Part shown: one piece after another, positions 36,007 to 45,000 of the stretch
How the letters are laid out: the number at the start of each line of letters is the position of its first letter
How positions within the stretch are numbered: the first letter of the stretch is position 1
Program-made: the position numbers and the translations under genes
The notes under the pieces: generated by a model
Seen by the model: only the letters and a program-made list of their open reading frames with translations
Told to the model about the DNA's origin: nothing
Databases searched by the model: none
From: Gemmataceae bacterium
GTDB lineage: Bacteria; Planctomycetota; Planctomycetia; Gemmatales; Gemmataceae
Length of the DNA stretch: 52,898 bases
Direction of reading: 5' to 3'
Assembly: GCA_009697105.1 (NCBI GenBank)
Contig: SIAQ01000021.1
Coordinates: 1-52,898 of the forward strand

Positions 36007-37194
36007 TCATTTCTTTGTCCCGAACCATTCACGCATCGCCGCGACATCGCCGCGCAGTTGCAGCGTGACCCAGTGTTGTGGTTGCTCGGGCGGGGTGACT
36101 TCGATCTTTCGCGAGATACCCTCGGGCAGCTTTGCTTTCTCCAGCATTGTCACCAATTTGCCGGCGGCCTTCGTGTCGCCCACCTGCAGGTCCCCAAGGA
36201 TCGTCAAGCCATCAATGGGCGTGACACCGAGCGCCAATCGCTTTGTTTCCGCAAGCGCAGCGACATGTTGCTCGCCAACAACGGCCAAGAACGGCCCAAG
36301 GATGCCAACGCCAGCCGTGTCTCCTGCCAACCATGCGAAGTGGTGTTTCGCTAGTCGCTGCTGAATCATTTCGCGCAAGCCCGTTGGGATCACCTCCTCG
36401 ATGGGGCGGGCCTTGACGTTCATCTGCTTCAAATATTCCTCGCTGGTGATGTCGGGGCCAATCGGAAATCGCACGAGGTAAACGAGCGTCTGGTCATCTG
36501 CCTGCCACACGATCGCTTCGGCGCCGGCCTGAAGCGTGAACTCATACGTTGCCCGATCTCGGTGGAGATACGACTTCTTGGGCCGAGCGTCGCCGACTTT
36601 TTCAAGCGATATCTTTCGCCTCGCCTTTACAACCAAGGAAAATTCGGAAAGCGTCCGCCCGCCGACGACAACATGATCGATATCCTCGGCCTTCATGCCC
36701 GTCGTACGATGGATTTGCCTGAGTGCCCAGTCCAACCCCACCGGTCGCGGCTCAGCTAGCAGCGGCCTGCCAACCTTCGCGTCCTCGACCATTTCGCCGA
36801 TATGCAGGCCGGCCACGAACGCGCAGTTCGTCGGTAAGTAGCCGAGGCCGGGCAATTCGAGCGGCTGGCGGAATGCTATTGGTTCGAGCTTCGTGTGAAG
36901 CCAAGGATGCCGCGATTGCCGCAACTGAGTCGTCCACAGCGCGAAGCTCAGACCGATTATCGCCATCGTGAACATAATGCCGAGCACGATGAACAGCGTC
37001 TTGCGGATGCCGGGTGGTCGCGCTGGTAGGGGCTGCGGTGATTTCGCGTTGCTCAGGCTCGCACCGACTCGCCAGCGCGACGCCGCCACCGGCTCGTTGC
37101 AGCGCGGGCACGGCAACATCATATCCGGCGGCTGCGGCGTGAGCACTTGCAAAACAGCGTTGCAATACGGACAGGTGTTATTCGCGTCGTTCAT
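36007..37194 (-). CDS. Zinc-ribbon membrane protein, unknown function
   Basis: 395 residues. An N-terminal double zinc knuckle (C8-x2-C11, C29-x2-C32) is followed by a Pro-rich linker and one transmembrane helix (TLFIVLGIMFTMAIIGLSFAL). A large periplasmic region comes next (RTTGMKAEDIDHVVVGGRTLS; ISRKIEVTPPEQPQHWVTLQ). The outer region may be a duplicated alpha/beta unit. I recognise no enzyme motif. Zinc-ribbon plus helix plus extracytoplasmic domain is a common planctomycete design. Confidence 0.72.
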   Translation of the reverse strand: MNDANNTCPYCNAVLQVLTPQPPDMMLPCPRCNEPVAASRWRVGASLSNAKSPQPLPARPPGIRKTLFIVLGIMFTMAIIGLSFALWTTQLRQSRHPWLHTKLEPIAFRQPLELPGLGYLPTNCAFVAGLHIGEMVEDAKVGRPLLAEPRPVGLDWALRQIHRTTGMKAEDIDHVVVGGRTLSEFSLVVKARRKISLEKVGDARPKKSYLHRDRATYEFTLQAGAEAIVWQADDQTLVYLVRFPIGPDITSEEYLKQMNVKARPIEEVIPTGLREMIQQRLAKHHFAWLAGDTAGVGILGPFLAVVGEQHVAALAETKRLALGVTPIDGLTILGDLQVGDTKAAGKLVTMLEKAKLPEGISRKIEVTPPEQPQHWVTLQLRGDVAAMREWFGTKK

Positions 37195-37210
37195 GAATAT
37201 CCATTTTATC

Positions 37211-37278
37211 GTTTAGCCGCGACTCGCCAGCGGAGCGCGATCGACATCCCGCGCTCCGCTGGCGCGTCGCGGCTAAAC
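37211..37278. repeat. Inverted repeat, TTTAGCCGCGACTCGCC variant
   Basis: The arms at 37211-37239 and 37250-37278 (CGCTCCGCTGG / CCAGCGGAGCG) match over about 29 bases. It begins 16 bases before the start of the zinc-ribbon protein and ends one base before the PSD1 gene stop. Confidence 0.9.
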
Positions 37279-37279
37279 A

Positions 37280-40270
37280 TCAATCCACATACACAAATTC
37301 GTTGCTATTGAACACCGCCCGGCAGAACACCGCCAGGCCATGCCGTTCGACTACGGGCCGCACACTCGCCACTTCGTTCGGCAACGGCGTTCGTCCATAC
37401 GCCAGCGTATAGACCCGAGCGACTTGCGCGCCGATGTCGTCGCCCGCATCCTTCTTGACACGCTCGGCGAAGCGGTCGGCCATGCGCAGCACGAACGCGT
37501 TGTTCATCAGTGATAGCGCCTGCAACGGCGTCGTCGTCAGCGCTCGGCGTGGCGAGGTCGTCGAGGGATCGGGGCAGTCGTGGGCGTCGAGCAAGCCGTT
37601 GCGCCCGCTTCGTGCTGTGGTGCGATAAACGCTGCGGCGATAGAGGGCGGGATTGTCGTCTTCGATCGGCGTGTAGTAGTGCGTCGCGCCGCGGACCGTA
37701 ATTTTGAAGTCCTGATAGCCCGGCCCGCCCGCCTTGAGATTCAACTGTCCCGCAACGGCGAGAATGCTGTCACGCAGCGCTTCCGCTTCGAGTCGAGCCG
37801 GCGATTTGCGCCACAGCCAGCGGTTGCCGGCGTCGCGCTTGGCGGCGTCGGCACGGTTGGCCGATGTCTGGCGGTACGTCGCTGAGTTGAGAATGAGCCG
37901 ATGGACATGCTTGACGCTGTAGCCGTTCGCAATGAACTCCGCCGCTAGCCAATCGAGTAGTTCAGGATGCGAGGGCCGAGCGCCGTTGAAGCCGAAATCG
38001 CTCGACGTCTCGACGATGCCGACGCCGAAATGATACTGCCAAAGGCGATTGACCATGACGCGCGCCAATAGGGGGTTATTCTTGTCGGCGATCCACTCAG
38101 CCAGTTTGCGTCGGCGCTCGGCGTCGGGCGATTTCTCGTCCAGGCCAAAGTCGGCGGGCAGCTTCAAGGCCGCCACCGCGCCCGGCGTGACGACGGGGCC
38201 TCGCTGCGACAGCATGCCGCGTTGCAACAGATACGTCGGCTCGATGGCCCGCGGCGCCACGGCATAGACGCGCGTCGCCGGCGCGGGAACCGTCGCCTTC
38301 GCCACGGCGTCGGTCAGTTGGTTGAGCAGCGCAGCTCGGGTTGCACGACTCGCGGGATCGAGCCGTTTGTCGATCTCGTCATCGCCGACAAAATCGGATG
38401 CGATGCCCGCACTTGCCGCGATCTCATCAGGCAGCAGTACACGATCGTACAACTCGGCACGAACGATGGTCCCGGCCAAATGCTTGTTCGCGCCCGCCGG
38501 CGTGTGACGCAGGCCGAAAAGCAGCATCGCCTTGTTGGCGTCAAAGGATTGCTGCGACTTGACTTTGTAGCGCGAGCCATACTGCACGCCGTTGCGATAG
38601 CCGATGATCGAGCCATCGGCCTGATAGGTGATTGCAATATGCACCGGTTTCGTGTCGGTCTCGTCCGGGGCTTGGAAATTTTGCGTACGCTTGAAGGAAT
38701 CGCTACCCGCCATCCATTTGCCCGGCTCGCGCTCACCGAATACGATGGCGTCGAACGCATTGCCATCAAGCGATTGGAGGCTGATCGCCGCCCCGCCGCG
38801 TTGCGCGAAGTTCGCGAGCCGAACCGTAGCGATCAATGTCTTCTGCGAAATCGATTTGCCAATGAGTGCCGTCGACGCATAGCCCGTGCCCGACAAACGC
38901 AACCCCTCTGGCGTCAATGTCGCATCGCCGTGCAGTTTGGCTTCGAGGCCGGCGACTTCGTCCTTCGCGCTCTTCGTGAAGTTCCAGCGTGCGACGGGGT
39001 TGCTGGGCAACGCGCTCGGCTCCTTGGCGGACTTCTTGCGCTCGGCGAGAATCTGCGTGCGAACCGCTGCTTCGAGCTTCGCTAACTCCGCGCGCAGTTG
39101 GCCGAGGCGTAGTTGTTGTTCAGCCTGCGCTTTCTCGAATGCCAAACGCGGAGCCGTCGGCGTGATGTCACGCTCACCATGTCGCACACCGGCGACGGCG
39201 GCGCTGAGGCGGTAATACTCTTCGATTCGCACCGGATCGAATTTGTGATCATGGCAACGCGCACACTGCACCGTCAGGCCGAGAAACGTCTGCCCGATCG
39301 TGCCGACGATGTCTTCCAACTCATCCTGCCGAACCACAGCTTTCATCGCCGCGCTCTGCTGCCCCTGTCCGACCGAATCAAACCCACCAGCGACGAGAAA
39401 GCCAGTCGCCGTGATCGCCGACCCATCGCCTGGCTTGAGCAGATCGCCGGCGATTTGCAGCCGTGCGAATTCGTCGAACGGCATATCCTTGTTGAAGGCA
39501 TCGATCACCCAATCGCGATATGGCCAGGCGTTTTTGCGCAATTCGTCATGCTCAAACCCGTGACTCTCGCCAAACCTCACGACATCCAGCCAGTGCCGAG
39601 CCCAGCGCTCCCCGTAATGCGGAGAGTCCAACAGCCGATCAACCAGCACCTTACCGGCAGCGTGATCGGATTTCAAATCTGCAATCTGCAATCTGAAATC
39701 TGCAATCTCCGAAGGCGTTGGCGGCAGGCCAATCACATCGACATGAAGCCGTCGAACGAGCGTGCGGTCATCAGCGGCAGGCGACGGCGTCAGCCCTTCC
39801 GCTTCGAGTTTCGCGAGGATGAAGTGGTCGATCGCGTTCGTCGGCCAATCTTTCGCCTTCACCGCAGGCAGGGCCAAGCGCTTGATCGGCTGCAGCGCCC
39901 ACCAATCGTAACCCGCTCGGCTCGACGTCGTCACGCGGAATGGATCAACCGGGTCGCTGCCCCACTCCGCGCCACTCTCAATCCACGCCTTCAGAATCGC
40001 CTTCTCTTTCTCTGCCAATGGCTTCTTCGGCGGCATCTCGCCCGAAACGACGCGCTGCCAAAGCACGCTATCGTCCAGCTTCTTTGGCGTCACCACTTTG
40101 GCCGATGATGCCTTGCGCGTGAGGTCGAGCTTGCCTTTGGGTTTCGCGCCGGAATGGCAATCGATGCACCGCTCGATGAGCAGCGGCGCCACCGTCTGAT
40201 CGAATGCACGATCCTGTGCGGATGCAGTTGCGGTGATGATAAACCCTACAAAACCGATGATATATCGCAT
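37280..40270 (-). CDS. PSCyt1/LamG/PSD1-domain protein (DUF1549-DUF1553)
   Basis: A 996-residue exported protein. A signal peptide (MRYIIGFVGFIITATASAQ) is followed by a planctomycete cytochrome-c-like domain with heme motif C35-I-D-C38-H39. The DUF1549-type region includes DRLLDSPHYGERWARHWLD and a second CxxCH (CARCHDHK). A concanavalin/LamG-like beta domain occupies about residues 430-600. The DUF1553-type region ends the protein (NPLLARVMVNRLWQYHFG, and SLMNNAFV near the end). These multi-domain proteins are a planctomycete hallmark, exported and often sitting beside a DUF1501 gene. No DUF1501 neighbour is seen here. Probable role in extracytoplasmic redox or polymer degradation; not proven. 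Confidence 0.92.
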   Translation of the reverse strand: MRYIIGFVGFIITATASAQDRAFDQTVAPLLIERCIDCHSGAKPKGKLDLTRKASSAKVVTPKKLDDSVLWQRVVSGEMPPKKPLAEKEKAILKAWIESGAEWGSDPVDPFRVTTSSRAGYDWWALQPIKRLALPAVKAKDWPTNAIDHFILAKLEAEGLTPSPAADDRTLVRRLHVDVIGLPPTPSEIADFRLQIADLKSDHAAGKVLVDRLLDSPHYGERWARHWLDVVRFGESHGFEHDELRKNAWPYRDWVIDAFNKDMPFDEFARLQIAGDLLKPGDGSAITATGFLVAGGFDSVGQGQQSAAMKAVVRQDELEDIVGTIGQTFLGLTVQCARCHDHKFDPVRIEEYYRLSAAVAGVRHGERDITPTAPRLAFEKAQAEQQLRLGQLRAELAKLEAAVRTQILAERKKSAKEPSALPSNPVARWNFTKSAKDEVAGLEAKLHGDATLTPEGLRLSGTGYASTALIGKSISQKTLIATVRLANFAQRGGAAISLQSLDGNAFDAIVFGEREPGKWMAGSDSFKRTQNFQAPDETDTKPVHIAITYQADGSIIGYRNGVQYGSRYKVKSQQSFDANKAMLLFGLRHTPAGANKHLAGTIVRAELYDRVLLPDEIAASAGIASDFVGDDEIDKRLDPASRATRAALLNQLTDAVAKATVPAPATRVYAVAPRAIEPTYLLQRGMLSQRGPVVTPGAVAALKLPADFGLDEKSPDAERRRKLAEWIADKNNPLLARVMVNRLWQYHFGVGIVETSSDFGFNGARPSHPELLDWLAAEFIANGYSVKHVHRLILNSATYRQTSANRADAAKRDAGNRWLWRKSPARLEAEALRDSILAVAGQLNLKAGGPGYQDFKITVRGATHYYTPIEDDNPALYRRSVYRTTARSGRNGLLDAHDCPDPSTTSPRRALTTTPLQALSLMNNAFVLRMADRFAERVKKDAGDDIGAQVARVYTLAYGRTPLPNEVASVRPVVERHGLAVFCRAVFNSNEFVYVD

Positions 40271-40288
40271 GAAACGCTCGGGGGTATT

Positions 40289-40320
40289 GTTTAGCCGCTC
40301 GCCTTTGGCGAGCGGCTAAA
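40289..40320. repeat. Perfect TTTAGCCGCTCGCC hairpin
   Basis: The two arms are directly joined (TTTAGCCGCTCGCC and its complement around TT). It sits between the PSD1 start and the alpha/beta hydrolase stop, which it provides (TAG, 40318-40316). Confidence 0.95.
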
Positions 40321-41155
40321 CGCCGCAAAACTTCGTAATCGCTTCCACGAACTCGGCTTCCTTCTCGAACATCGGCAGATGGCCGCAGTTGGGGATCAAC
40401 TTCAATTCGGAGCCGGGTATCAGCTTATGATACGCTTCGCCGTACGCGGGAGGCACGAGCCGATCGTTATCGCCCCACAGCAGCAGCGTTGGGCAGGCGA
40501 TGCGCCGCAATCGGCCCGCGAGCTTTGGATCGTAAGGCCGCTGCCAAACCATGCGGGCGAGCACGGTCATCGCTTGGTAGGCGTTGAGCATCGTCGATTC
40601 GTCAACGTTGTCCTTGATGACGACGCTCGCCATTGCACTGTGCGGATCGTGAAACAGCATCTCGCGCAGCTTCTCGCGATTCTGTGCCACGCGGAACAAA
40701 TCGCCGAGCGACGAACCCTCAACCCACAACCCCGGCGCGTCGGCTATCCACAGTCGTTTGACACGTTCCGGCCAACGCACGGCAATCTCCGCCGCGATCC
40801 ACCCGCCGAGACTGACGCCGCCGAGACAGACCTGCTCCAGACCAAGCGCGTCGAGCATGTCGATGTAGTGAAACGCCATGTCCTCGATGTCCGCGATCAG
40901 ATCGAACCCGCCCGATCGCCCGAACCCCGGATGGATCGGCGAATAGACGCGGAACTTCTTCGCAAACGCCTGGTGGAACGGCAACCACATCAGCGATTCA
41001 CCGAGAGCGCTATGCAAATAAACAAACGGCTCCCCCTCGCCGCCATGCAGCAAGATCGACGCCTTGCCGGCGACATCAATAGTCTCCGGCTGCCCGCCCA
41101 ATTTGGAGAGCAATACGCGTGCGCCATAGTGGAGCTTTTTGAAGAGATTGAGCAT
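40316..41155 (-). CDS. Alpha/beta-fold hydrolase
   Basis: 279 residues with an intact catalytic set: nucleophile elbow G-V-S-L-G-G (Ser115), acid in LLWGDNDRLVPP, and His in NCGHLPMFEK. The oxyanion strand is PFVYLHSALGES. The lid is short, as in lipase/esterase and C-C-bond hydrolase members. There is no signal peptide, so it is likely cytoplasmic. Substrate unknown. The last codons (KFCGV, stop) run into an intergenic hairpin. Confidence 0.88.
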   Translation of the reverse strand: MLNLFKKLHYGARVLLSKLGGQPETIDVAGKASILLHGGEGEPFVYLHSALGESLMWLPFHQAFAKKFRVYSPIHPGFGRSGGFDLIADIEDMAFHYIDMLDALGLEQVCLGGVSLGGWIAAEIAVRWPERVKRLWIADAPGLWVEGSSLGDLFRVAQNREKLREMLFHDPHSAMASVVIKDNVDESTMLNAYQAMTVLARMVWQRPYDPKLAGRLRRIACPTLLLWGDNDRLVPPAYGEAYHKLIPGSELKLIPNCGHLPMFEKEAEFVEAITKFCGV

Positions 41156-41270
41156 ATGGGTCTATTGTCGGACTCAAGGCGATGGGTTCAAGGGACACTA
41201 CGCTCATATCCCGGTTTTCGCTTGACCGCCAAGGTTGCCGCTGGATAATGAGCGCATGCGGCGAATGACC

Positions 41271-41354
41271 GTAGGGTGCGTCAAGCGCCAGCGCCGACGC
41301 ACCGGGCCCTCGCGGGTTCACGGTGCGTCGGCACTGGCGCTTGGCGAATCCTAC
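41271..41354. repeat. Inverted repeat of about 33 bases (GTAGGGTGCGTCAAGCGCCA)
   Basis: The arms 41271-41303 and 41322-41354 are near reverse complements with a few mismatches. It ends 16 bases before the YjbR-like start. Confidence 0.88.
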
Positions 41355-41370
41355 AACTTCCGAGACCGCG

Positions 41371-41733
41371 ATGAAAAAGCCACGCTCCACAACGGACGCT
41401 ACCCAATCCTTGCGCGACGCCGCCCTACGGTACCCTGAAACATCCGAGGGAATCGCTTGCGAGGGGACGGCACTCGAGCGGCGGACCATCAAGGTGCGCA
41501 ACAAGGCGTTCCTGTTTCTCGGCGCGAACGATGCCATGCTCAAGCTCAGCGAATCGGTGGCGGAGGCGACGGACCTCGCGACGAAGGAGCCGGGCCGATG
41601 CAAAGTCGGAGCGCATGGGTGGGTCACCGTGACATTTCAAGCAGACAATGCAGAGATGGAGCGGTTGTTGCGATGGATAGATGAGAGCTATCGGCTGTTT
41701 GCTCCGAAGTCGAAAAAACGTTGCAAAAAATGA
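41371..41733 (+). CDS. MmcQ/YjbR-family DNA-binding-like protein
   Basis: 120 residues from the ATG at 41371 (MKKPRSTTD). It has the YPETSEGIACEG start of the YjbR (DUF419) fold and the KVRNKAFLFLG and HGWVTVTF strands. YjbR-like proteins adopt a cytidine-deaminase/Lrp-like double-winged fold and have been proposed to bind nucleic acid. It is short, and the C-terminal tail is very basic (KSKKRCKK). Function unproven. Confidence 0.75.
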   Translation: MKKPRSTTDATQSLRDAALRYPETSEGIACEGTALERRTIKVRNKAFLFLGANDAMLKLSESVAEATDLATKEPGRCKVGAHGWVTVTFQADNAEMERLLRWIDESYRLFAPKSKKRCKK

Positions 41734-41920
41734 TCCGACCGGTGACGCGTAGCAAGGAACATGCGGAGCCGGTTTGATGGAACACGATCAACGATTCAAG
41801 ACGTTGCTGCGTCGATTCTTCGCCGATTTTCTGCGCTTGTTTTTCGCACGGTGAGCGACACGGTTTGATCTTACGCGAATCGAATGGCTTGATAAGGAAA
41901 TGATAGCCGGCGAATGCAAA

Positions 41921-41978
41921 CGAGCCGGAAGCGCTTGGGACGGAGTGAAAATATCCGTCGCTAACGCTTCCGGCTCGT
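41921..41978. repeat. Inverted repeat, GAGCCGGAAGCG family
   Basis: The arms at 41921-41943 and 41954-41978 match the inner pair at 1541-1595. It lies 24 bases past the stop-codon end of the secA gene. Confidence 0.9.
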
Positions 41979-42001
41979 TCATTTTTCGTTGGCAACCAAC
42001 G

Positions 42002-45000
42002 TCACCCCGGCGTGGACATGCAGCAGTTCTTGTACTTCTTGCCGCTGCCGCACAGGCACTTATCGTTGCGGCCCACCTTGTCTGTGCGGTTGCGGATCGG
42101 CTCTTGCTTTTTGTCGGTCTGCTGCGAATTGCTGATCGCGGCTTGCTGCTGGGCCTGGATGCTGCCTTCGGGGGCTTGCAGGCGTGGGGCCGATTCATGC
42201 ACGAGTTGGCCGATGGTCCAGACCGTCTCGGCGAAGGCTTCGTCTTCCTCCATGCGGAAGACGATTTCGGAGACCTTGTCGCTCAGGCCTTCCCAGAGCG
42301 TGTCGAATTCCTTCATGCCGACGCGTTTGAACTCGGTCTTCGGATCGACCTGAGCATAGCCGACCAAGCCGATGCCGCTGCGGAGGTGATCCATCACGAG
42401 GAGGTGATTTTTCCACTCGGTATCGAGTTGGTTGAGGAGCAGGCTGCGTTCCATGCGGCGCATTTCGGGGCGATACTTCAGGTCGAAGGCTGTCCACAAA
42501 ATATCGCGGGCCTGGTCGTAGCTCACGCCGACCAGACGTTCTTCTTCGACCTCAAGCCTGAGCTGCGTCTTGGCCCATTCCGCGACTTCGTGAGCATCGC
42601 CCGCTTCCGATACGCGAGCGCCGACGAACGCCTCGGCAAGCTTCGCATCGATCGCGTCATGGTCCTCCGTCGGATAGGTCTTATTGCTTAGCGCGACGAG
42701 CTTGGTGTACAGCTTCGCCCGCGATTCGGTGCGAAACTCTTCCTCGGTCATGCCGGCGTTTTTGCCGAACTTCATCGTATACCATTGGAACAAGCCTTCG
42801 CGGTTGTACTTTTGGCCGATCGCGCCGCCGTGACCTTTGTCGTCCATGAACCGGGCGAACCCGATCGACACCGGAAACTCGATTTCCTTCTCACGGTAGA
42901 GCTTCTTCACCTCGGCCAACAGTGCTTGGCGAATGCGTGCGCGGGGCACGTCGTAGTCATATTGCGACACGTCGATATCGACATGAAACTTGAGCTTGAA
43001 CCAGTTCGCCAGCGAGAGGAAAGCCCAGTCCGGACGCAGGTAGATTTGGCCTTTGGTCAAGTCGGCGACGTGCACGACTTTCTCCGCCTCGGCGAAGAGG
43101 TATTGCGAGATATTGTCGCGGCCAATCTTCTTGAGCTGGCGGTCGGTCGTCTTTAGGCCCCAGAGCTTGTTGACGCGGTCGGCCATTGCCTGCCAATTCC
43201 ACTCGGATTGCTCGGTTTCGTCGTCGAGGTTCTCGTCGAGCGCTTCCTGAATTTGCGTCTGAATGTTGTTGAGCGCCTTCTCTCGCGCGACCAGGTCGGC
43301 CTCCTCGAACGAGCAATTCTTGAAATCGGCGGCGGACACGTCAATGCTGAGTTGTTGCACGACCAGCTCAGCGAAACTGGCAGCGCCGTAGGTCGGATCG
43401 AGATAGCGGTCGAGCGCGAGGTCAACCTGCTGGGTCAGCATGGAGGCGATGCGCAACTTCGGGTTGGCATCGTTGAGCAACTCTTGGCGGTAGCCATAGA
43501 CGCGTTTGCGTTGATAATCCATGACCTCGTCGTATTCGAGGAGGTTCTTGCGGATGTCAAAGTTTTGCTCTTCGACTTTCTTCTGGGCGGCTTCGATGCG
43601 GCGAGAAACCATCGGGCTTTCGATCGCTTCGCCCGCGGCCATGCCGAGTTTCGAGAGCACGTTGGCGACCCATTCGCCGGCAAAGATGCGCATCAGCTCG
43701 TCCTGCAGCGAGACGAAGAATCGGCTCGACCCCGGATCGCCCTGACGACCGGCGCGACCGCGAAGCTGATTGTCGATGCGGCGTGATTCATGGCGCTCGG
43801 TGCCGATGATGTGCAACCCACCCATGGCGGCGACTTCGCGACCTTCCTCTGACATTCTTTCGGTAACGCGGATGCCATCGACGGTTGCCTTCCAAACGTC
43901 TTCGGGTACGTCGAGCCGCGTGGGGTAACGGTCCTTGAGGCGGGCCCAGGCGAGCGTCTCGGCGTTGCCGCCCAGGATGATGTCGGTACCGCGACCGGCC
44001 ATGTTGGTGGCGATGGTGACCGACCCGATTCGGCCTGCCTGAGCGACGATCTCGGCTTCGCGGGCGGCGTATTCGGGCTTGGCGTTGAGCAGCTCATGCT
44101 TGACACCGCGGCGTGACAGCATCTTGCTCAGGCGTTCCGATTGATTGACGTTCGTCGTGCCGACGAGCATCGGCCTACCGCTGTATTCGATATGGTCGAT
44201 CAGGTTGGCGCTGGTGGTTTGCGTTTCGCGCGTTTCCTTGAGCTGAATCACGAGTTGGGCTTCGTCCTCGGTCTTGATCGTGCCGACTTGGGTCGTGCCA
44301 TCCTTGAGGTGGATGGTGTCGAACTTATTGATGCGTTCGATATCGCCGACGACAGCGTCCCATTTCTCTTTTTCAGTGAGATACACGAGATCGGGGTAAT
44401 TGATACGGCGAAGAGCCATGTTGGTCGGGATGGCGACGACATCGAGCTTGTATATCTTCCAGAACTCATTCGCCTCGGTCATGGCGGTGCCGGTCATGCC
44501 GGCGAGCTTCTTGTAGAGGCGGAAGAAGTTTTGCAGAGTGACCGTAGCCAGCGTCTGCGTTTCTTCCTTGATCTTGACGCCGTCGCGCACATGCTTGGCT
44601 TCGACTGCTTGATGCAGACCGTCAGACCATTGGCGACCGACCATGAGTCGGCCCGTGAACTCGTCGACGATGATGACGCTCATCTCGCCGGTTTCGGGAT
44701 GACGCATGACGACGTATTGGCGGTCTTTCTGATAGAGATGATGCGCCTTGAGCGCATTATCGATCATGTGAGGCCATTCCATGTTGCCGGCGGTGTAGAA
44801 GCTTTCGACGCCGGCCATCTCCTCGGCTTTGCGAATGCCTTCGTCGGTCAGATGGCAGGACCGCTCTTTTTCCTTTACCTCGAAGAAGAAGCCGAGGCGT
44901 TTCTCTTTCTTATCAACATTGGCGCTGGCGACGTAGCTTTCGACTTTCTCGTCGTCGACATGCGCCGCCTCCTCTGCTTCCTCTTCGAGCTTGGCCTCAT

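Noticed and set aside
34734-36047. Minus-strand open frame (437 codons) opposite the isomerase
   Set aside because: The plus-strand gene has a good ribosome site and conserved TIM-barrel motifs.
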